DNA of 64,000 bases from Tenacibaculum holothuriorum (GTDB lineage Bacteria; Bacteroidota; Bacteroidia; Flavobacteriales; Flavobacteriaceae): the NCBI RefSeq assembly GCF_002120225.1, contig NZ_LAPZ01000016.1, positions 1-64,000 on the forward strand, written 5' to 3'. Under the pieces are notes generated by a model, which saw only the letters and a list, made by a program, of their open reading frames with translations, was not told where the DNA came from and did no database searches. Position 1 is the stretch's first letter. Every line of letters begins with the position of its first letter. Shown here piece by piece: positions 26,359 to 35,566 of the stretch. Position numbers and translations under genes: made by a program.

Positions 26359-26865
26359 TTATTCCGTAGGAATACGTTCGTCAATCATTTTTAAAGGCAT
26401 ATCATCCATTAGGTCGATCATGTCTAAAATGTCTCTTACTTTTTCCTCCTCTTCAGCTTGTTCAGTAACAAACCATTGTAAGAAAATTTCTGAAGTAAAG
26501 TCACTTGTTTTTCTTGCTGTTTTAAATACATTATGAATTGCCTTTGTTACTTCTATTTCTGCATCTAAAGAAGCTTCAAATACAGCACGTAAACTTTCGT
26601 ATTCATGAGGAACTTCAGCTACTGTTGGAGATAATGCGCTTCCGCCATTATCGTTAACGAACTTAAAGATTTTCATCATATGTGTTCTTTCCTCCTCTGC
26701 TTGATTGTAAAAATAAGTAGCACTATTTCTTAATTCTCTTTGATCACACCATGAAGCCATTGCCAAATATTTAGAAGAAGCCTTTTGTTCCATCATTATT
26801 TGATGGTTTAATAAATCCACCACTTCTACATCCAAAATCATATCTCTTCTTATTGCTGTTTCCAT
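26359..26865 (-). CDS. Non-haem ferritin
   Basis: A 168-residue bacterial ferritin that stores iron in a 24-mer shell. The diiron ferroxidase ligands are visible in EQKASSKYLAMASW, QAEEERTHMMKIFKFV (ExxH) and FVTEQAEEEEKVRDI. No haem-binding Met of the bacterioferritin type is evident. It is transcribed convergently with ahcY and lies about 100 bases from the next minus-strand gene. Confidence 0.94.
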   Translation of the reverse strand: METAIRRDMILDVEVVDLLNHQIMMEQKASSKYLAMASWCDQRELRNSATYFYNQAEEERTHMMKIFKFVNDNGGSALSPTVAEVPHEYESLRAVFEASLDAEIEVTKAIHNVFKTARKTSDFTSEIFLQWFVTEQAEEEEKVRDILDMIDLMDDMPLKMIDERIPTE

Positions 26866-26966
26866 ACTGTTTTTAATCTTTAGGTTAACAGTATAAAGTT
26901 ACGTAATAAAGTTTCTAAAAAGAGCTGTAAATGTAATTTAAAAGTAGTCTTAGTAAAGAGGTTAGA

Positions 26967-27245
26967 TTACCTAAAAATAGGAAGAACAGTAGCTCTTAAT
27001 TCAAGAATTTGAGGAACATCTAGATACAGAAGATGTTTATTATCCGCTACCCAAAGAAGTATAAAGTTATCTTCCTCTATAATAGCTTCTAAAGATTCAT
27101 AAGAAGAATAATGAAGAATTTTTTTACGAAAGGCTAATAATTGACAAAAAGTAAAGTCAATTACTTTGTAACCTAAATCTAGTTGATAGCAATTTCTACG
27201 ACCAGAAGATATTTTATAGGATGTTTCTTTTACTAGAAAATTCAT
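26967..27245 (-). CDS. Small conserved-looking protein of unknown function
   Basis: A 92-residue protein. The ATG at 27245 is chosen over an ATG 21 codons upstream that would run back through the terminator hairpin. The sequence has a compact soluble look, with SGRRNCYQLDLGYKVIDFTFCQLLAFRKKI suggesting a single small domain (here given in part) and two Cys. I recall similar proteins beside ferritin genes in Flavobacteriia, but cannot name a function. It lies upstream of ferritin on the same strand, so iron-related roles are possible but unproven. Confidence 0.65.
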   Translation of the reverse strand: MNFLVKETSYKISSGRRNCYQLDLGYKVIDFTFCQLLAFRKKILHYSSYESLEAIIEEDNFILLWVADNKHLLYLDVPQILELRATVLPIFR

Positions 27246-27294
27246 TCTGCAAAGATATTTATTTTTAATGAATCTAAACAAGATTAGTCTAACT

Positions 27295-27327
27295 AAAAAA
27301 TCCCACAACTAAGTTGCAGGATTTTTT
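27295..27327 (-). terminator. Imperfect terminator after the TlpA-like gene
   Basis: A hairpin AATCC..CAAC/GTTG..GGATT with a two-by-two internal mismatch, bounded by A and T runs, lies about 20 bases past the TlpA-like stop. It differs from the ahcY/ferritin terminator at only three positions in the 21-base core. Confidence 0.65.
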
Positions 27328-27347
27328 ATGTCTAAAATTTAATTCGT

Positions 27348-28361
27348 TTAAATATCTAACGAATTAAACAATTCTACTAATTTTGGATTAGAAGGTCTTG
27401 GAGCATCTGGAGTTACAATATTTCCATTAGGATCAATTAATATAAATCTTGGAATTCCGTTAATTAAATAATCTTTAACAAACTTAGAGTTCCAATCGTT
27501 ATCAGCAAATAATTGAACACCTCCTAATTCTTTATCTGCTACCATTTTTTTCCATGCTTCGTGCGCATTTTTCTTATCTACAGAAATGCTTACAAATTCA
27601 ATGTTTTTATCATGGAATTGCTTTTCTACTTTCTTTAAAGATGGAATTTCATTTTTACATGGTTGACACCAAGTAGCCCAAACATCTACATAAACATATT
27701 TACCTTTTAAATCATCTAAAGAAGTAGTTCCTCCTTTGTGATTTTCATAGTTTTCGAATTTTGGTGATGGAGTTCCTTTAGCTAATTTAGTAGCAAGATA
27801 CATTTTTTGCTCACGCATTTTACCTAATTGCATTTGCATCATCTCAATACTTTTCTTTTGATTAGAAACAAAAGCACTGTCTAAATCTCCAGTAAGTCTT
27901 TTGTTGTAATCATCAGAAAGCTCTTTCATTTTAGCTTCATACTCTTCTTTAGGAGAAGTTAATAAACCATTTAAGTCTTTAAAGAATTCTTCTTGAACTA
28001 AAGCAGATTTTTTTAAGAAGTTGCTTTCAGCTACACCAGAGCCAGTAAATGTTACAGTTTCATCAAATTCTTTAGTATCAAGAGTAACGTTGATATCTGC
28101 TCCATTTTTCAAGAATACTTGTGTTTGTTCTGTACCATCAAAAAGAATAAAAACACCTGGTTTTACTTTTAATGTATCGCTAAAAGTTCCTTGCTCATCT
28201 AGCTTTAAAACTTTTTTATATCGAGTCTGTGGGTTAACAACTACTAAAGAATCAGAATTCATGTTTGTTATTTTACCCGATAAAGTAACGTAATCTTTAG
28301 GTTCGTTTTTACAAGCAATTATAGCTAACGATGCTACTGCTGCGTAAAGTATTTTTTTCAT
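27348..28361 (-). CDS. TlpA-like thiol-disulfide lipoprotein with DUF4369 domain
   Basis: A 337-residue envelope lipoprotein (signal ending AIIAC, Cys17). The N-terminal part (about residues 25-125) is a DUF4369 domain, then a helical linker, then a TlpA/thioredoxin domain (about 200-335). The domain contains the active site WATWCQPCKNEIPSLKK and the cis-proline loop YLINGIPRFILID. Such proteins reduce periplasmic disulfides, often for cytochrome c maturation or stress. Partner unknown; a dsbD gene lies 3 kb further on. A near-consensus -7 element (TACTTTAG, minus strand, 28397-28390) lies upstream. Confidence 0.9.
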   Translation of the reverse strand: MKKILYAAVASLAIIACKNEPKDYVTLSGKITNMNSDSLVVVNPQTRYKKVLKLDEQGTFSDTLKVKPGVFILFDGTEQTQVFLKNGADINVTLDTKEFDETVTFTGSGVAESNFLKKSALVQEEFFKDLNGLLTSPKEEYEAKMKELSDDYNKRLTGDLDSAFVSNQKKSIEMMQMQLGKMREQKMYLATKLAKGTPSPKFENYENHKGGTTSLDDLKGKYVYVDVWATWCQPCKNEIPSLKKVEKQFHDKNIEFVSISVDKKNAHEAWKKMVADKELGGVQLFADNDWNSKFVKDYLINGIPRFILIDPNGNIVTPDAPRPSNPKLVELFNSLDI

Positions 28362-28437
28362 TGTGTTTTTGAATTAGTCTTAAAGTTGACTAAAGTACTA
28401 AATAAAAAGGGAAAAAGATGTTATTTTAATACTAAGC

Positions 28438-29976
28438 TTATGCTAACCAACCTTCTCGGTCTAAACTTCTGTATTGAATAGCTTCTGCTATATGATTAGA
28501 GTTAATGCTTTTTGAATTGTTTAAATCTGCTATAGTACGAGATACTTTTAAAATTCTGTCGTATGCTCTTGCAGAAAGATTAAGTTTTTCCATAGCATTT
28601 TTTAGTAGTGTTTTACTTTCTTCTGAAAGTGTACAAAATGTTCTAATGTGCTTCACATTCATTTGAGCGTTATAATGAATAGAATCATATTCTTTAAAAC
28701 GTTCTGTTTGAAGTTCTCTAGCTTTTGTTACCCGATTTCGTATTGAAACACTACTTTCTCCTTTTCTGTCTTCAGAAAGCTTTTCAAAAGGAACAGGAGT
28801 CACTTCTATATGAATATCTATTCTATCTAATAACGGACCAGAAATTTTACTTAAATAACGTTGCATTTCAGCAGGTGAAGAAGTTACTGGTGAATCAGCA
28901 TCGTTAAAATATCCAGACGGACTTGGATTCATACTAGCAACCAACATAAAACTACTAGGGTAAGTGACCGTAAATTTTGCTCTTGATATGGTAACTTCTC
29001 TGTCTTCTATAGGTTGTCGCATAACCTCTAAAGTACTACGCTTAAATTCTGGTAGTTCATCTAAAAATAATACTCCATTATGCGCTAATGAAATCTCCCC
29101 AGGTTGCGGTAAGTTATTTCCGCCACCAATTAGTGAAATATCTGAACATGTGTGATGTGGGCTTCTAAATGGGCGTTGATACATTAAGCCAGTATCTTTA
29201 ACCTTACCAACTACAGAATGTATTTTGGTTGTTTCAAGGGCTTCTTTCAATGTCATTGGAGGAAGAATTGAAGGAAGTCGTTTAGCCAGCATTGTTTTTC
29301 CTGCTCCAGGTGGACCAATAAGAATAATGTTATGTCCGCCAGCTGCTGCAATTTCCATACAACGCTTAATAGATTCTTGACCTTTTACATCGGCAAAATC
29401 AAATTCAGGAAAATCAACATTTTTATAAAACTCTGCTCGTGTATCTACTATGGTAGGTTTCAGTAGTTCTTTTTCATCAAAATGATTGATAACCTCCATA
29501 ATATTATCTACACCTAAAACTTGCAAATCATTTACAATTGCTGCTTCTTTTGCATTTTCCTTCGGAAGAATAAAATATTTAAATCCTTCTTCTCGAGCTT
29601 TTATGGCAATTGGTAAAGCTCCTTTTATGGGGTGTAAACCCCCATCTAAAGAAAGTTCTCCCATAATAATATACTCTTCAATGTTTTTAGATTGAATTTG
29701 ATTTGATGCAGCAAGTATGCCAATTGCTAAGGTTAAATCATAGGAAGCTCCTTCTTTTCGAATATCGGCAGGAGCCATATTAATAATAATTTTCTTTCCT
29801 GGGAGTTTGTAGCCATTATTACTTAAAGCAGCAGAAATTCGATAGGAACTTTCTTTAACGGCATTATCAGGCAAACCAACCAAATGATAACCAATTCCTT
29901 TATCAATATTTACTTCAACAGTAATTGTAGTTGCCTCGACACCAAACACGGCAGAACCATAAGTTTTAGTAAGCAT
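28438..29976 (-). CDS. YifB/ComM family Mg chelatase-like AAA+ ATPase
   Basis: A 512-residue protein with an N-terminal Lon-protease-like fold domain lacking protease function (MLTKTYGSAVFGVEATTITVEV), a central AAA+ module with Walker A GPPGAGKT and the Walker B region LFLDELPEF, and a C-terminal Mg-chelatase-type domain (LSARAYDRILKVSRTIADL). The related ComM is a helicase that promotes branch migration during natural transformation; this is family knowledge. It is monocistronic by spacing. A near -7 element TATCTTTA precedes it. Confidence 0.93.
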   Translation of the reverse strand: MLTKTYGSAVFGVEATTITVEVNIDKGIGYHLVGLPDNAVKESSYRISAALSNNGYKLPGKKIIINMAPADIRKEGASYDLTLAIGILAASNQIQSKNIEEYIIMGELSLDGGLHPIKGALPIAIKAREEGFKYFILPKENAKEAAIVNDLQVLGVDNIMEVINHFDEKELLKPTIVDTRAEFYKNVDFPEFDFADVKGQESIKRCMEIAAAGGHNIILIGPPGAGKTMLAKRLPSILPPMTLKEALETTKIHSVVGKVKDTGLMYQRPFRSPHHTCSDISLIGGGNNLPQPGEISLAHNGVLFLDELPEFKRSTLEVMRQPIEDREVTISRAKFTVTYPSSFMLVASMNPSPSGYFNDADSPVTSSPAEMQRYLSKISGPLLDRIDIHIEVTPVPFEKLSEDRKGESSVSIRNRVTKARELQTERFKEYDSIHYNAQMNVKHIRTFCTLSEESKTLLKNAMEKLNLSARAYDRILKVSRTIADLNNSKSINSNHIAEAIQYRSLDREGWLA

Positions 29977-30015
29977 ATCTTTCTCTTTCTGTTAAAGATA
30001 AAGAAAAAGTTTTTG

Positions 30016-30603
30016 TTAATTATTGTTAGCGAGTGGTTTAGGTTTAGTTGTGAAGATTTTTTTATACAATTTTCGAATAACGAAAAAGAAAAGAATCACT
30101 AAAGCAATCGCTATAACAGGAATAAATATTGAAAAAATAGACATTACTATAGATGACCCTGTTTCTACAGTTGAAACAATAGGATTTGCAATACCACCAG
30201 TAGTTGCAGTAGATGTTAAACGTGTACTTGCTGAGGTTCCTTTAATAGCAGTTGCAGTTCCGCCTCCAGCAATAATGGCCAGTGACCAAGTGATTATTGG
30301 AGATAAATCTGCTGCAGTCGAAACCATTACAGCTGTTCCTGCCACAGCAGCCAATGGAATTGCTATTGTGTCTAATAAATTATCAAACCAAGGAATATAA
30401 TACGCAAAAATTTCTGCAATGGTTGCAATTCCTAAAGTGATGATGGCTGGCATGCTTGCAACCCACATCCAATTTTCATTCAATAGAATTATATTATAAT
30501 AGCCTGCTAAACTTAAAGCAAACAAAGGAACAAATACCCTAAAGCCTACAGAAGCGGCTAAACCAATTCCTAAAAAGATGCTCATTATAGTTTCTGGAGT
30601 CAT
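30016..30603 (-). CDS. DUF4126 membrane protein
   Basis: A 195-residue protein with about five hydrophobic helices and a short basic C-terminus (FVIRKLYKKIFTTKPKP). The opening (MTPETIMSIFLGIGLAASVGF, given in part) and the Gly/Ala/Thr-rich repeats such as GGGTATAIKGTSASTRLTST are typical of DUF4126. Function is unknown. It is 39 bases before yifB on the same strand and separated from dsbD by a terminator. Confidence 0.85.
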   Translation of the reverse strand: MTPETIMSIFLGIGLAASVGFRVFVPLFALSLAGYYNIILLNENWMWVASMPAIITLGIATIAEIFAYYIPWFDNLLDTIAIPLAAVAGTAVMVSTAADLSPIITWSLAIIAGGGTATAIKGTSASTRLTSTATTGGIANPIVSTVETGSSIVMSIFSIFIPVIAIALVILFFFVIRKLYKKIFTTKPKPLANNN

Positions 30604-30629
30604 AGTATTTATTTTTGAAATGAAGATAC

Positions 30630-30658
30630 AAAAAAAGCCTCATTAAAAAATGAGGCTA
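30630..30658 (-). terminator. Terminator of dsbD
   Basis: A 9-base stem (AGCCTCATT with its complement, A-rich loop on the plus strand) followed on the minus strand by a T run. It lies 25 bases beyond the dsbD stop. Confidence 0.85.
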
Positions 30659-30682
30659 ATCTATGTGTGATGTTTATTTATA

Positions 30683-32650
30683 TTAGTTGTTAAAACGGTC
30701 GAAACCAGTTTTTAACCAATTTAAATACGTACTATGATCTGTGTATTGTTGCGCAGAATTTAAGATTTCTAAATCTGGACTCATTAATACATAGTATGGT
30801 TGAGAAGCGTTTTTAAAGTTAGCAACCTGTAAAGTAGCCCACTTATCACCATAAGTTCTAATTCTTTTTACCTTACCATTTGCTTTGATGAAATCAAACT
30901 GCTCTTCAACTGGTAATTGTTTTTGGTGGTCATCTACGTATAAAGAAATTAATACATACTTGTCATTAATCATGTTATACACATCTGGTTGACTCCAAAT
31001 AGTTTCTTCCATTTTACGACAGTTAACACAAGCCCAACCTGTAAAGTCTAATAAAATTGGTTTATTAACCGATTTTGCATAGGCAACTCCTTCTTCAAAA
31101 TCTTTAAAGCAGTTTAAGTTTAAAGGACACATATTGTCTTGTTGATAGATACTATGGAATTTAGGAGGAGCAAATCCACTTAATAATTGATTTTGATTCC
31201 ATGCTGGTTTTTGCATAACTCCAGGAGCTAAGTACACAGCAACACCTAATGCAGCAATTCCTAATAAAATTCTAAAGAACGAAATTTTTCCATACTTCTT
31301 TCCGATAAAACCGAATAAGTATAATGCCATTAAGAAAGCGATTAAAGCCCAAATTCCGATGAAAATTTCACGCTTTAAAATTCCCCAGTGACCAACTAAA
31401 TCAGCATTCGATAAGAATTTGAAAGCAAAAGCTAATTCTAAGAAACCTAAAACAACTTTTACAGTATTTAACCATCCTCCAGATTTTGGTAAAGAATTTA
31501 ACCAACCTGGGAACATTGCAAATAATGCAAATGGTAATGCTAATGCAGCTCCGAATCCAATCATACCTGCAGATAATTGCATTGCACCTCCTGTAGAAGT
31601 TAATGAACCTGCTAATAAAGATCCTAAAATTGGACCCGTACAAGAGAATGATACGATAGCTAACGTTAATGCCATAAAGAATGTTCCGATGAATCCTCCA
31701 ATACCTGAAGCGCTATCAGCTTTATTACTCCAAGAGCTTGGTAATGTTAACTCATAGAAACCAAAGAACGAACCAGCAAAGATTAATAATACTACAAAGA
31801 AGAAGATGTTTAACCATACGTTTGTAGAAATGTTGTTTAAAATTTCTGGATCTAAAGTATCTAAATAGTGGAATGGTAAACTTAATAATCCGTAGATTAA
31901 AACGATAAAGAAACCATATAATAAGGCACTACCTATACCTCCACTTTTCTTTTCTGATTTTTTAGTAAAGAATGATACTGTTAAAGGTACCATTGGGAAA
32001 ACACATGGTGTTAAAAATGCTAATAAACCTCCAACAAACCCAAGTATAAAGATGTTTAATAAGCTTTTTTCTTCTCCTTCATTTTCGCCACCTACATCTG
32101 TAGAGCTTTTTAAAAGGATTGTGTTTTTTAAATCTAAGTTTAAAGTTTGAGATAAGTTTTGACTTTTCTCATCTACTTCTGCAACAGTGTGTTCTACAGT
32201 TTCACCATTTAATGAGAAAGAGAAATCTTCGTCAAATGGTAAACAGTATTCTTTACATACTTGAGCATCTAAGTTAAGAATAACCTTAGTTAAGCTAGGA
32301 TCAGATACAGTAATTCTTTGAACAAGTTTAGCCTCGTCTACAAAGAAAATTTCGTCTTTACCCCAAATTTCACTGAATTCAGTTTCAGTTTCACTTTCAG
32401 TTGCTTTTCCGCTTACTGCAAAACCAGTTTCACCTTCGGCAGGAGAAATTGTCATTGGTAAAGAAGCATCTTCTGGATTGAATTGAGAATACAAGTGCCA
32501 ATCTTCGGCAATTTGGATGTTAAAAATTAAATCGTATTCTGTGTCAGAGATTTTCTCGGTAGTAGTTTCTACTACGATAGGGTTGTCATCTGACTGTGCA
32601 TAAGTTACTAAACCTATGAACAATAAAAATAACGTAAAGAATTTTTTCAT
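30683..32650 (-). CDS. dsbD: DsbD-type thiol:disulfide interchange protein
   Basis: A 655-residue protein that carries reducing power from cytoplasmic thioredoxin to the periplasm. It has a signal peptide, an N-terminal DsbD-alpha-like domain with CKEYCLPF, a membrane core of about eight helices with the Cys pair marked by LTPCVFPMVPLTVSFF and SCTGPILGSLL, and a C-terminal thioredoxin-like domain with WACVNCRKME. All three redox Cys pairs are present. It may feed the TlpA-like lipoprotein encoded at 27.3 kb and cytochrome c assembly. It lies 25 bases after tilS. Confidence 0.94.
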   Translation of the reverse strand: MKKFFTLFLLFIGLVTYAQSDDNPIVVETTTEKISDTEYDLIFNIQIAEDWHLYSQFNPEDASLPMTISPAEGETGFAVSGKATESETETEFSEIWGKDEIFFVDEAKLVQRITVSDPSLTKVILNLDAQVCKEYCLPFDEDFSFSLNGETVEHTVAEVDEKSQNLSQTLNLDLKNTILLKSSTDVGGENEGEEKSLLNIFILGFVGGLLAFLTPCVFPMVPLTVSFFTKKSEKKSGGIGSALLYGFFIVLIYGLLSLPFHYLDTLDPEILNNISTNVWLNIFFFVVLLIFAGSFFGFYELTLPSSWSNKADSASGIGGFIGTFFMALTLAIVSFSCTGPILGSLLAGSLTSTGGAMQLSAGMIGFGAALALPFALFAMFPGWLNSLPKSGGWLNTVKVVLGFLELAFAFKFLSNADLVGHWGILKREIFIGIWALIAFLMALYLFGFIGKKYGKISFFRILLGIAALGVAVYLAPGVMQKPAWNQNQLLSGFAPPKFHSIYQQDNMCPLNLNCFKDFEEGVAYAKSVNKPILLDFTGWACVNCRKMEETIWSQPDVYNMINDKYVLISLYVDDHQKQLPVEEQFDFIKANGKVKRIRTYGDKWATLQVANFKNASQPYYVLMSPDLEILNSAQQYTDHSTYLNWLKTGFDRFNN

Positions 32651-32675
32651 TCTGTAGTGGTTTATAGGGGTTTGT

Positions 32676-33989
32676 TTATATACTTATTTGAATTAACTCG
32701 GTTGTTTTGCTATGGGGTAAGAATCGATTATCTTGTCTTTTGCCTACTACCCAAATTATTTTATCATCACTCGTGCAAAGCAACCAAATATTTTGTTTTT
32801 CAAAAATTGGTATTTTTTCGTCTTTAAAATATTTACTTAACTTTTTTTTACCCTTCATTCCTGCTGGGTAAAAGTAATCGCCAGTCCTCCATTTTCGCAA
32901 ATAGAGTGGGAAATTTAGCGATTTTTTATCAACATAAATAATGTTTTTATTTAAAACTGATTTTTTAAGAACGTGTTCAAAACTCAACTGAATGGGTTTT
33001 GTGATTTTTTTAACTTCCGAGTCAATAATAATCTGCGTATCTTGACGTTCGGAAATTTTTCCAGTGCGTAAAAGTAATAAAAAATCTCTGTCTTTCAACA
33101 ATATGTGATTTTTTGTTGCAATTTGCTTGCCCGATTGAGCTGTTAAAAGCTTATAAACATCCGTCCACTCTGTAAAATCATAACTTTTTAAGATTTGATA
33201 TAAATAAGCTTTTGGGTTCGATAATTGCTTAATTTTTTCAATATCAAACCTTAAGTAGTCATCTTTTCTACTACAAATTTCTACTTTTAGTGCTTCAACT
33301 TTATCATCAACAATTTGTTGCGCTTGTGTTAAAAAGGTTGAGGTTTTGTTAAAAGAATGAATAAAATTAGGATTTATTTCTTTTAAAATAGGTGTTAGTT
33401 GATGTCTAATTTTATTTCGTAAATATTTGGTGTCTGCATTACTTTTATCTTCACTCCAAGTAATATTGTTTTCAATAGCATATTGCTCAATTTCTTCTCT
33501 TGAAAAAGGCAAGAGAGGTCGGATAATATTGTTGTTTATTGAAGGGATTCCAGTAAGACCTTCTAATCCAGTACCTCGAGATAGGTTGATGAAAAAAGTT
33601 TCTAAATTATCATCAGCATGATGTGCTGTGGCAATAAAGTTATAAGAATGCGTGTTGGCTAATTCTTGAAACCAATTGTAACGCAAATCTCTTGCTGCTA
33701 TTTGAATAGATGTTTTATTTTTTGTTGCATACTCTTGAGTATTGAAGCTTTTAGTATGCGTAAGAATACCTAAGTCTTTAGCTAAGTTGGTCACAAAAAC
33801 TTCATCTTGATCGCTGTCTTCGTCTCGTAATTTAAAGTTACAATGTGCAAAACTAACATCCAGTTGGACTTGATCAAATAAATGTGCTAAGACCACACTA
33901 TCTATTCCACCAGAAATGGCTATTAGGATTTTTTTTCCTAAAATAAAAGGAAACTCTTGTTCAATATGTTGTTGAAAACGAGCTAACAC
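32676..33989 (-). CDS. tilS: tRNA(Ile)-lysidine synthetase TilS
   Basis: TilS modifies C34 of the CAU-anticodon isoleucine tRNA to lysidine. The 437-residue protein has the PP-loop ISGGIDS (25-31), the family motif HADDNLETFFINLSRGTGL, and a C-terminal substrate-binding domain (KKKLSKYFKDEKIP). The start is GTG, 3 bases after the hydrolase stop. It is an essential gene inside the pabB-dsbD minus-strand run. Confidence 0.95.
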   Translation of the reverse strand: MLARFQQHIEQEFPFILGKKILIAISGGIDSVVLAHLFDQVQLDVSFAHCNFKLRDEDSDQDEVFVTNLAKDLGILTHTKSFNTQEYATKNKTSIQIAARDLRYNWFQELANTHSYNFIATAHHADDNLETFFINLSRGTGLEGLTGIPSINNNIIRPLLPFSREEIEQYAIENNITWSEDKSNADTKYLRNKIRHQLTPILKEINPNFIHSFNKTSTFLTQAQQIVDDKVEALKVEICSRKDDYLRFDIEKIKQLSNPKAYLYQILKSYDFTEWTDVYKLLTAQSGKQIATKNHILLKDRDFLLLLRTGKISERQDTQIIIDSEVKKITKPIQLSFEHVLKKSVLNKNIIYVDKKSLNFPLYLRKWRTGDYFYPAGMKGKKKLSKYFKDEKIPIFEKQNIWLLCTSDDKIIWVVGKRQDNRFLPHSKTTELIQISI

Positions 33990-33992
33990 TAT

Positions 33993-34826
33993 TTATGAAA
34001 CTTTGGAATTTAACCAAGTAATTATATCATTTAGCATTTCATCTTTACAAAAATCGTTGTGCAATTCGTGATAACCTTCAGGATATAATTTTAACTCTGA
34101 ACTGGTTGAATTCTTATGAAAAGCTTCTGTTCCTTTGTAATCAATAATTTTATCATCTGTTCCGTGTAATAGAAGCATTGGTGTTTTTAATTTTGTAGCA
34201 TTTTCAATAGCCCATTTTCCTGTGTTGATAATAGTAATACCATAATTCGGACTAATTTTATCGTGAACCAAAGGATCGTTTTCATAAGCTGTTACTTCTT
34301 CTGGTATTCTAGAAATATGACTTGTTTCTAATTCACTTGGTAAGGTAACGGATGGAGTTATTTTTTGTAGGATTTTACCTGCAGTTAATTTCCAAGCAGG
34401 TGGTTGAAAGGCTAATTGTAAAAACGGACTTGTAGCGATGACTCCTTTTAAATCGTGTTCTTTTCTTAGTGTATAATTAATTACTACGTTGCCCCCCATA
34501 GAATGACCATATAAAAAAACAGGAAGTTTAGGATGCAATTCTTTAGCTTTGTTAATAGCCTTATCTACGCTTTCTAAGAGAGCTTCAAAACTTGGGTTAT
34601 GCCCTTTTTTACCAGTTGTTTTTCCATGACCAAATTGATCGTAAGCAACCACGGTATAATTGTTTTTCACGAGTTCTTCAGCAACATGCTGATACCTTCC
34701 TAAATGTTCACCCATTCCATGAACCAAAACTATTACAGCTTTTACTTGAGCTAAATTTTCTGGTTGCCAATATTGACCATAAAAATCAGTTTTATATTGA
34801 TGAAATGTGAAATTTTGTTGATTCAT
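33993..34826 (-). CDS. Alpha/beta hydrolase, monoacylglycerol-lipase-like
   Basis: A 277-residue serine hydrolase of the lysophospholipase/monoacylglycerol lipase type. The oxyanion region is LVHGMGEHLGRY, the nucleophile elbow GHSMGG (Ser109), the acid probably Asp in LLHGTDDKI and the base His in GYHELHNDF. No signal peptide is seen, so it acts in the cytoplasm or at the inner membrane. It overlaps the CPBP gene by one base (TAATG). The substrate is not determined. Confidence 0.9.
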   Translation of the reverse strand: MNQQNFTFHQYKTDFYGQYWQPENLAQVKAVIVLVHGMGEHLGRYQHVAEELVKNNYTVVAYDQFGHGKTTGKKGHNPSFEALLESVDKAINKAKELHPKLPVFLYGHSMGGNVVINYTLRKEHDLKGVIATSPFLQLAFQPPAWKLTAGKILQKITPSVTLPSELETSHISRIPEEVTAYENDPLVHDKISPNYGITIINTGKWAIENATKLKTPMLLLHGTDDKIIDYKGTEAFHKNSTSSELKLYPEGYHELHNDFCKDEMLNDIITWLNSKVS

Positions 34827-35563
34827 TAGTTAATAAACATTTTAAAAATTTGTATAGTAGTATTGTATAAATTATGCCCTAATATAGCAAATAAAAGACT
34901 ACCAGTTTTATGAGTTATATATCCTTGAAGAAAACCTGTTAGAAAAGTAATACAAAAGTAGTAACTGTTAAATGTTAATTTAAACCCATCTTTTAAGTAT
35001 AAGGAATGTATTAAACCAAATAAAATAGAAGTGATTAGTATACTTGGGCTTATTTTAAATTTTTTATAACTGATATGTGGAACTAGAATTTGAGATAGTA
35101 GTCCTAACATTATTCCTCGATATGCCAATTCTTCATCTAAACCAGGCATAGTTAACTGATAAGACAGTATTTCTAAATTTAATGAAGAGGGTTTAGCCTT
35201 TAGACTGAGTAATGAAGCAAATATTACTAATAAAAGAATGGAAACTATTCCAGTTTTTAAAGAGCCTTTATTTTGTTTAAAGTTGATGTAGTAATCTCTT
35301 AAATAATATTTTTTATAAAAAATTAAAAAGAAAACAGATAAGGATATTGAAAATAGCTTACCAGTCCAATTCATTTTACCTCCTATAAAATTTAATGAAG
35401 AAAACTCAAGAGGTAATATCAAAACGGTTTGCATTAAAATAAAGTAAATACAAAAAAGAAATAATATTGTTTTATTTTCTCTAGATTTATCTTTAAGTGT
35501 TAGATAACAAATCGGAAAAATAATAAGTATGTATAAGAACTGAGTTAAAACTCTTTCTAGCAT
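34826..35563 (-). CDS. CPBP-family intramembrane metalloprotease
   Basis: A 245-residue polytopic protein with about seven hydrophobic segments. The CPBP/Abi motifs are present: EELAYRG (Glu144, Glu145, Arg149), FGLIHSLY with a conserved His, and GHNLYN near the C-terminus. Members cleave within membranes (Rce1-like) or provide bacteriocin immunity; which applies here is unknown. It is placed between pabB (3 bases) and the hydrolase gene (1-base overlap). Confidence 0.87.
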   Translation of the reverse strand: MLERVLTQFLYILIIFPICYLTLKDKSRENKTILFLFCIYFILMQTVLILPLEFSSLNFIGGKMNWTGKLFSISLSVFFLIFYKKYYLRDYYINFKQNKGSLKTGIVSILLLVIFASLLSLKAKPSSLNLEILSYQLTMPGLDEELAYRGIMLGLLSQILVPHISYKKFKISPSILITSILFGLIHSLYLKDGFKLTFNSYYFCITFLTGFLQGYITHKTGSLLFAILGHNLYNTTIQIFKMFIN

Positions 35564-35566
35564 TTT

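Noticed and set aside
30023..30400. 125-codon plus-strand frame opposite the DUF4126 gene
   Set aside because: Mirror of Gly/Ala/Thr/Val-rich coding on the other strand; no promoter or start context.
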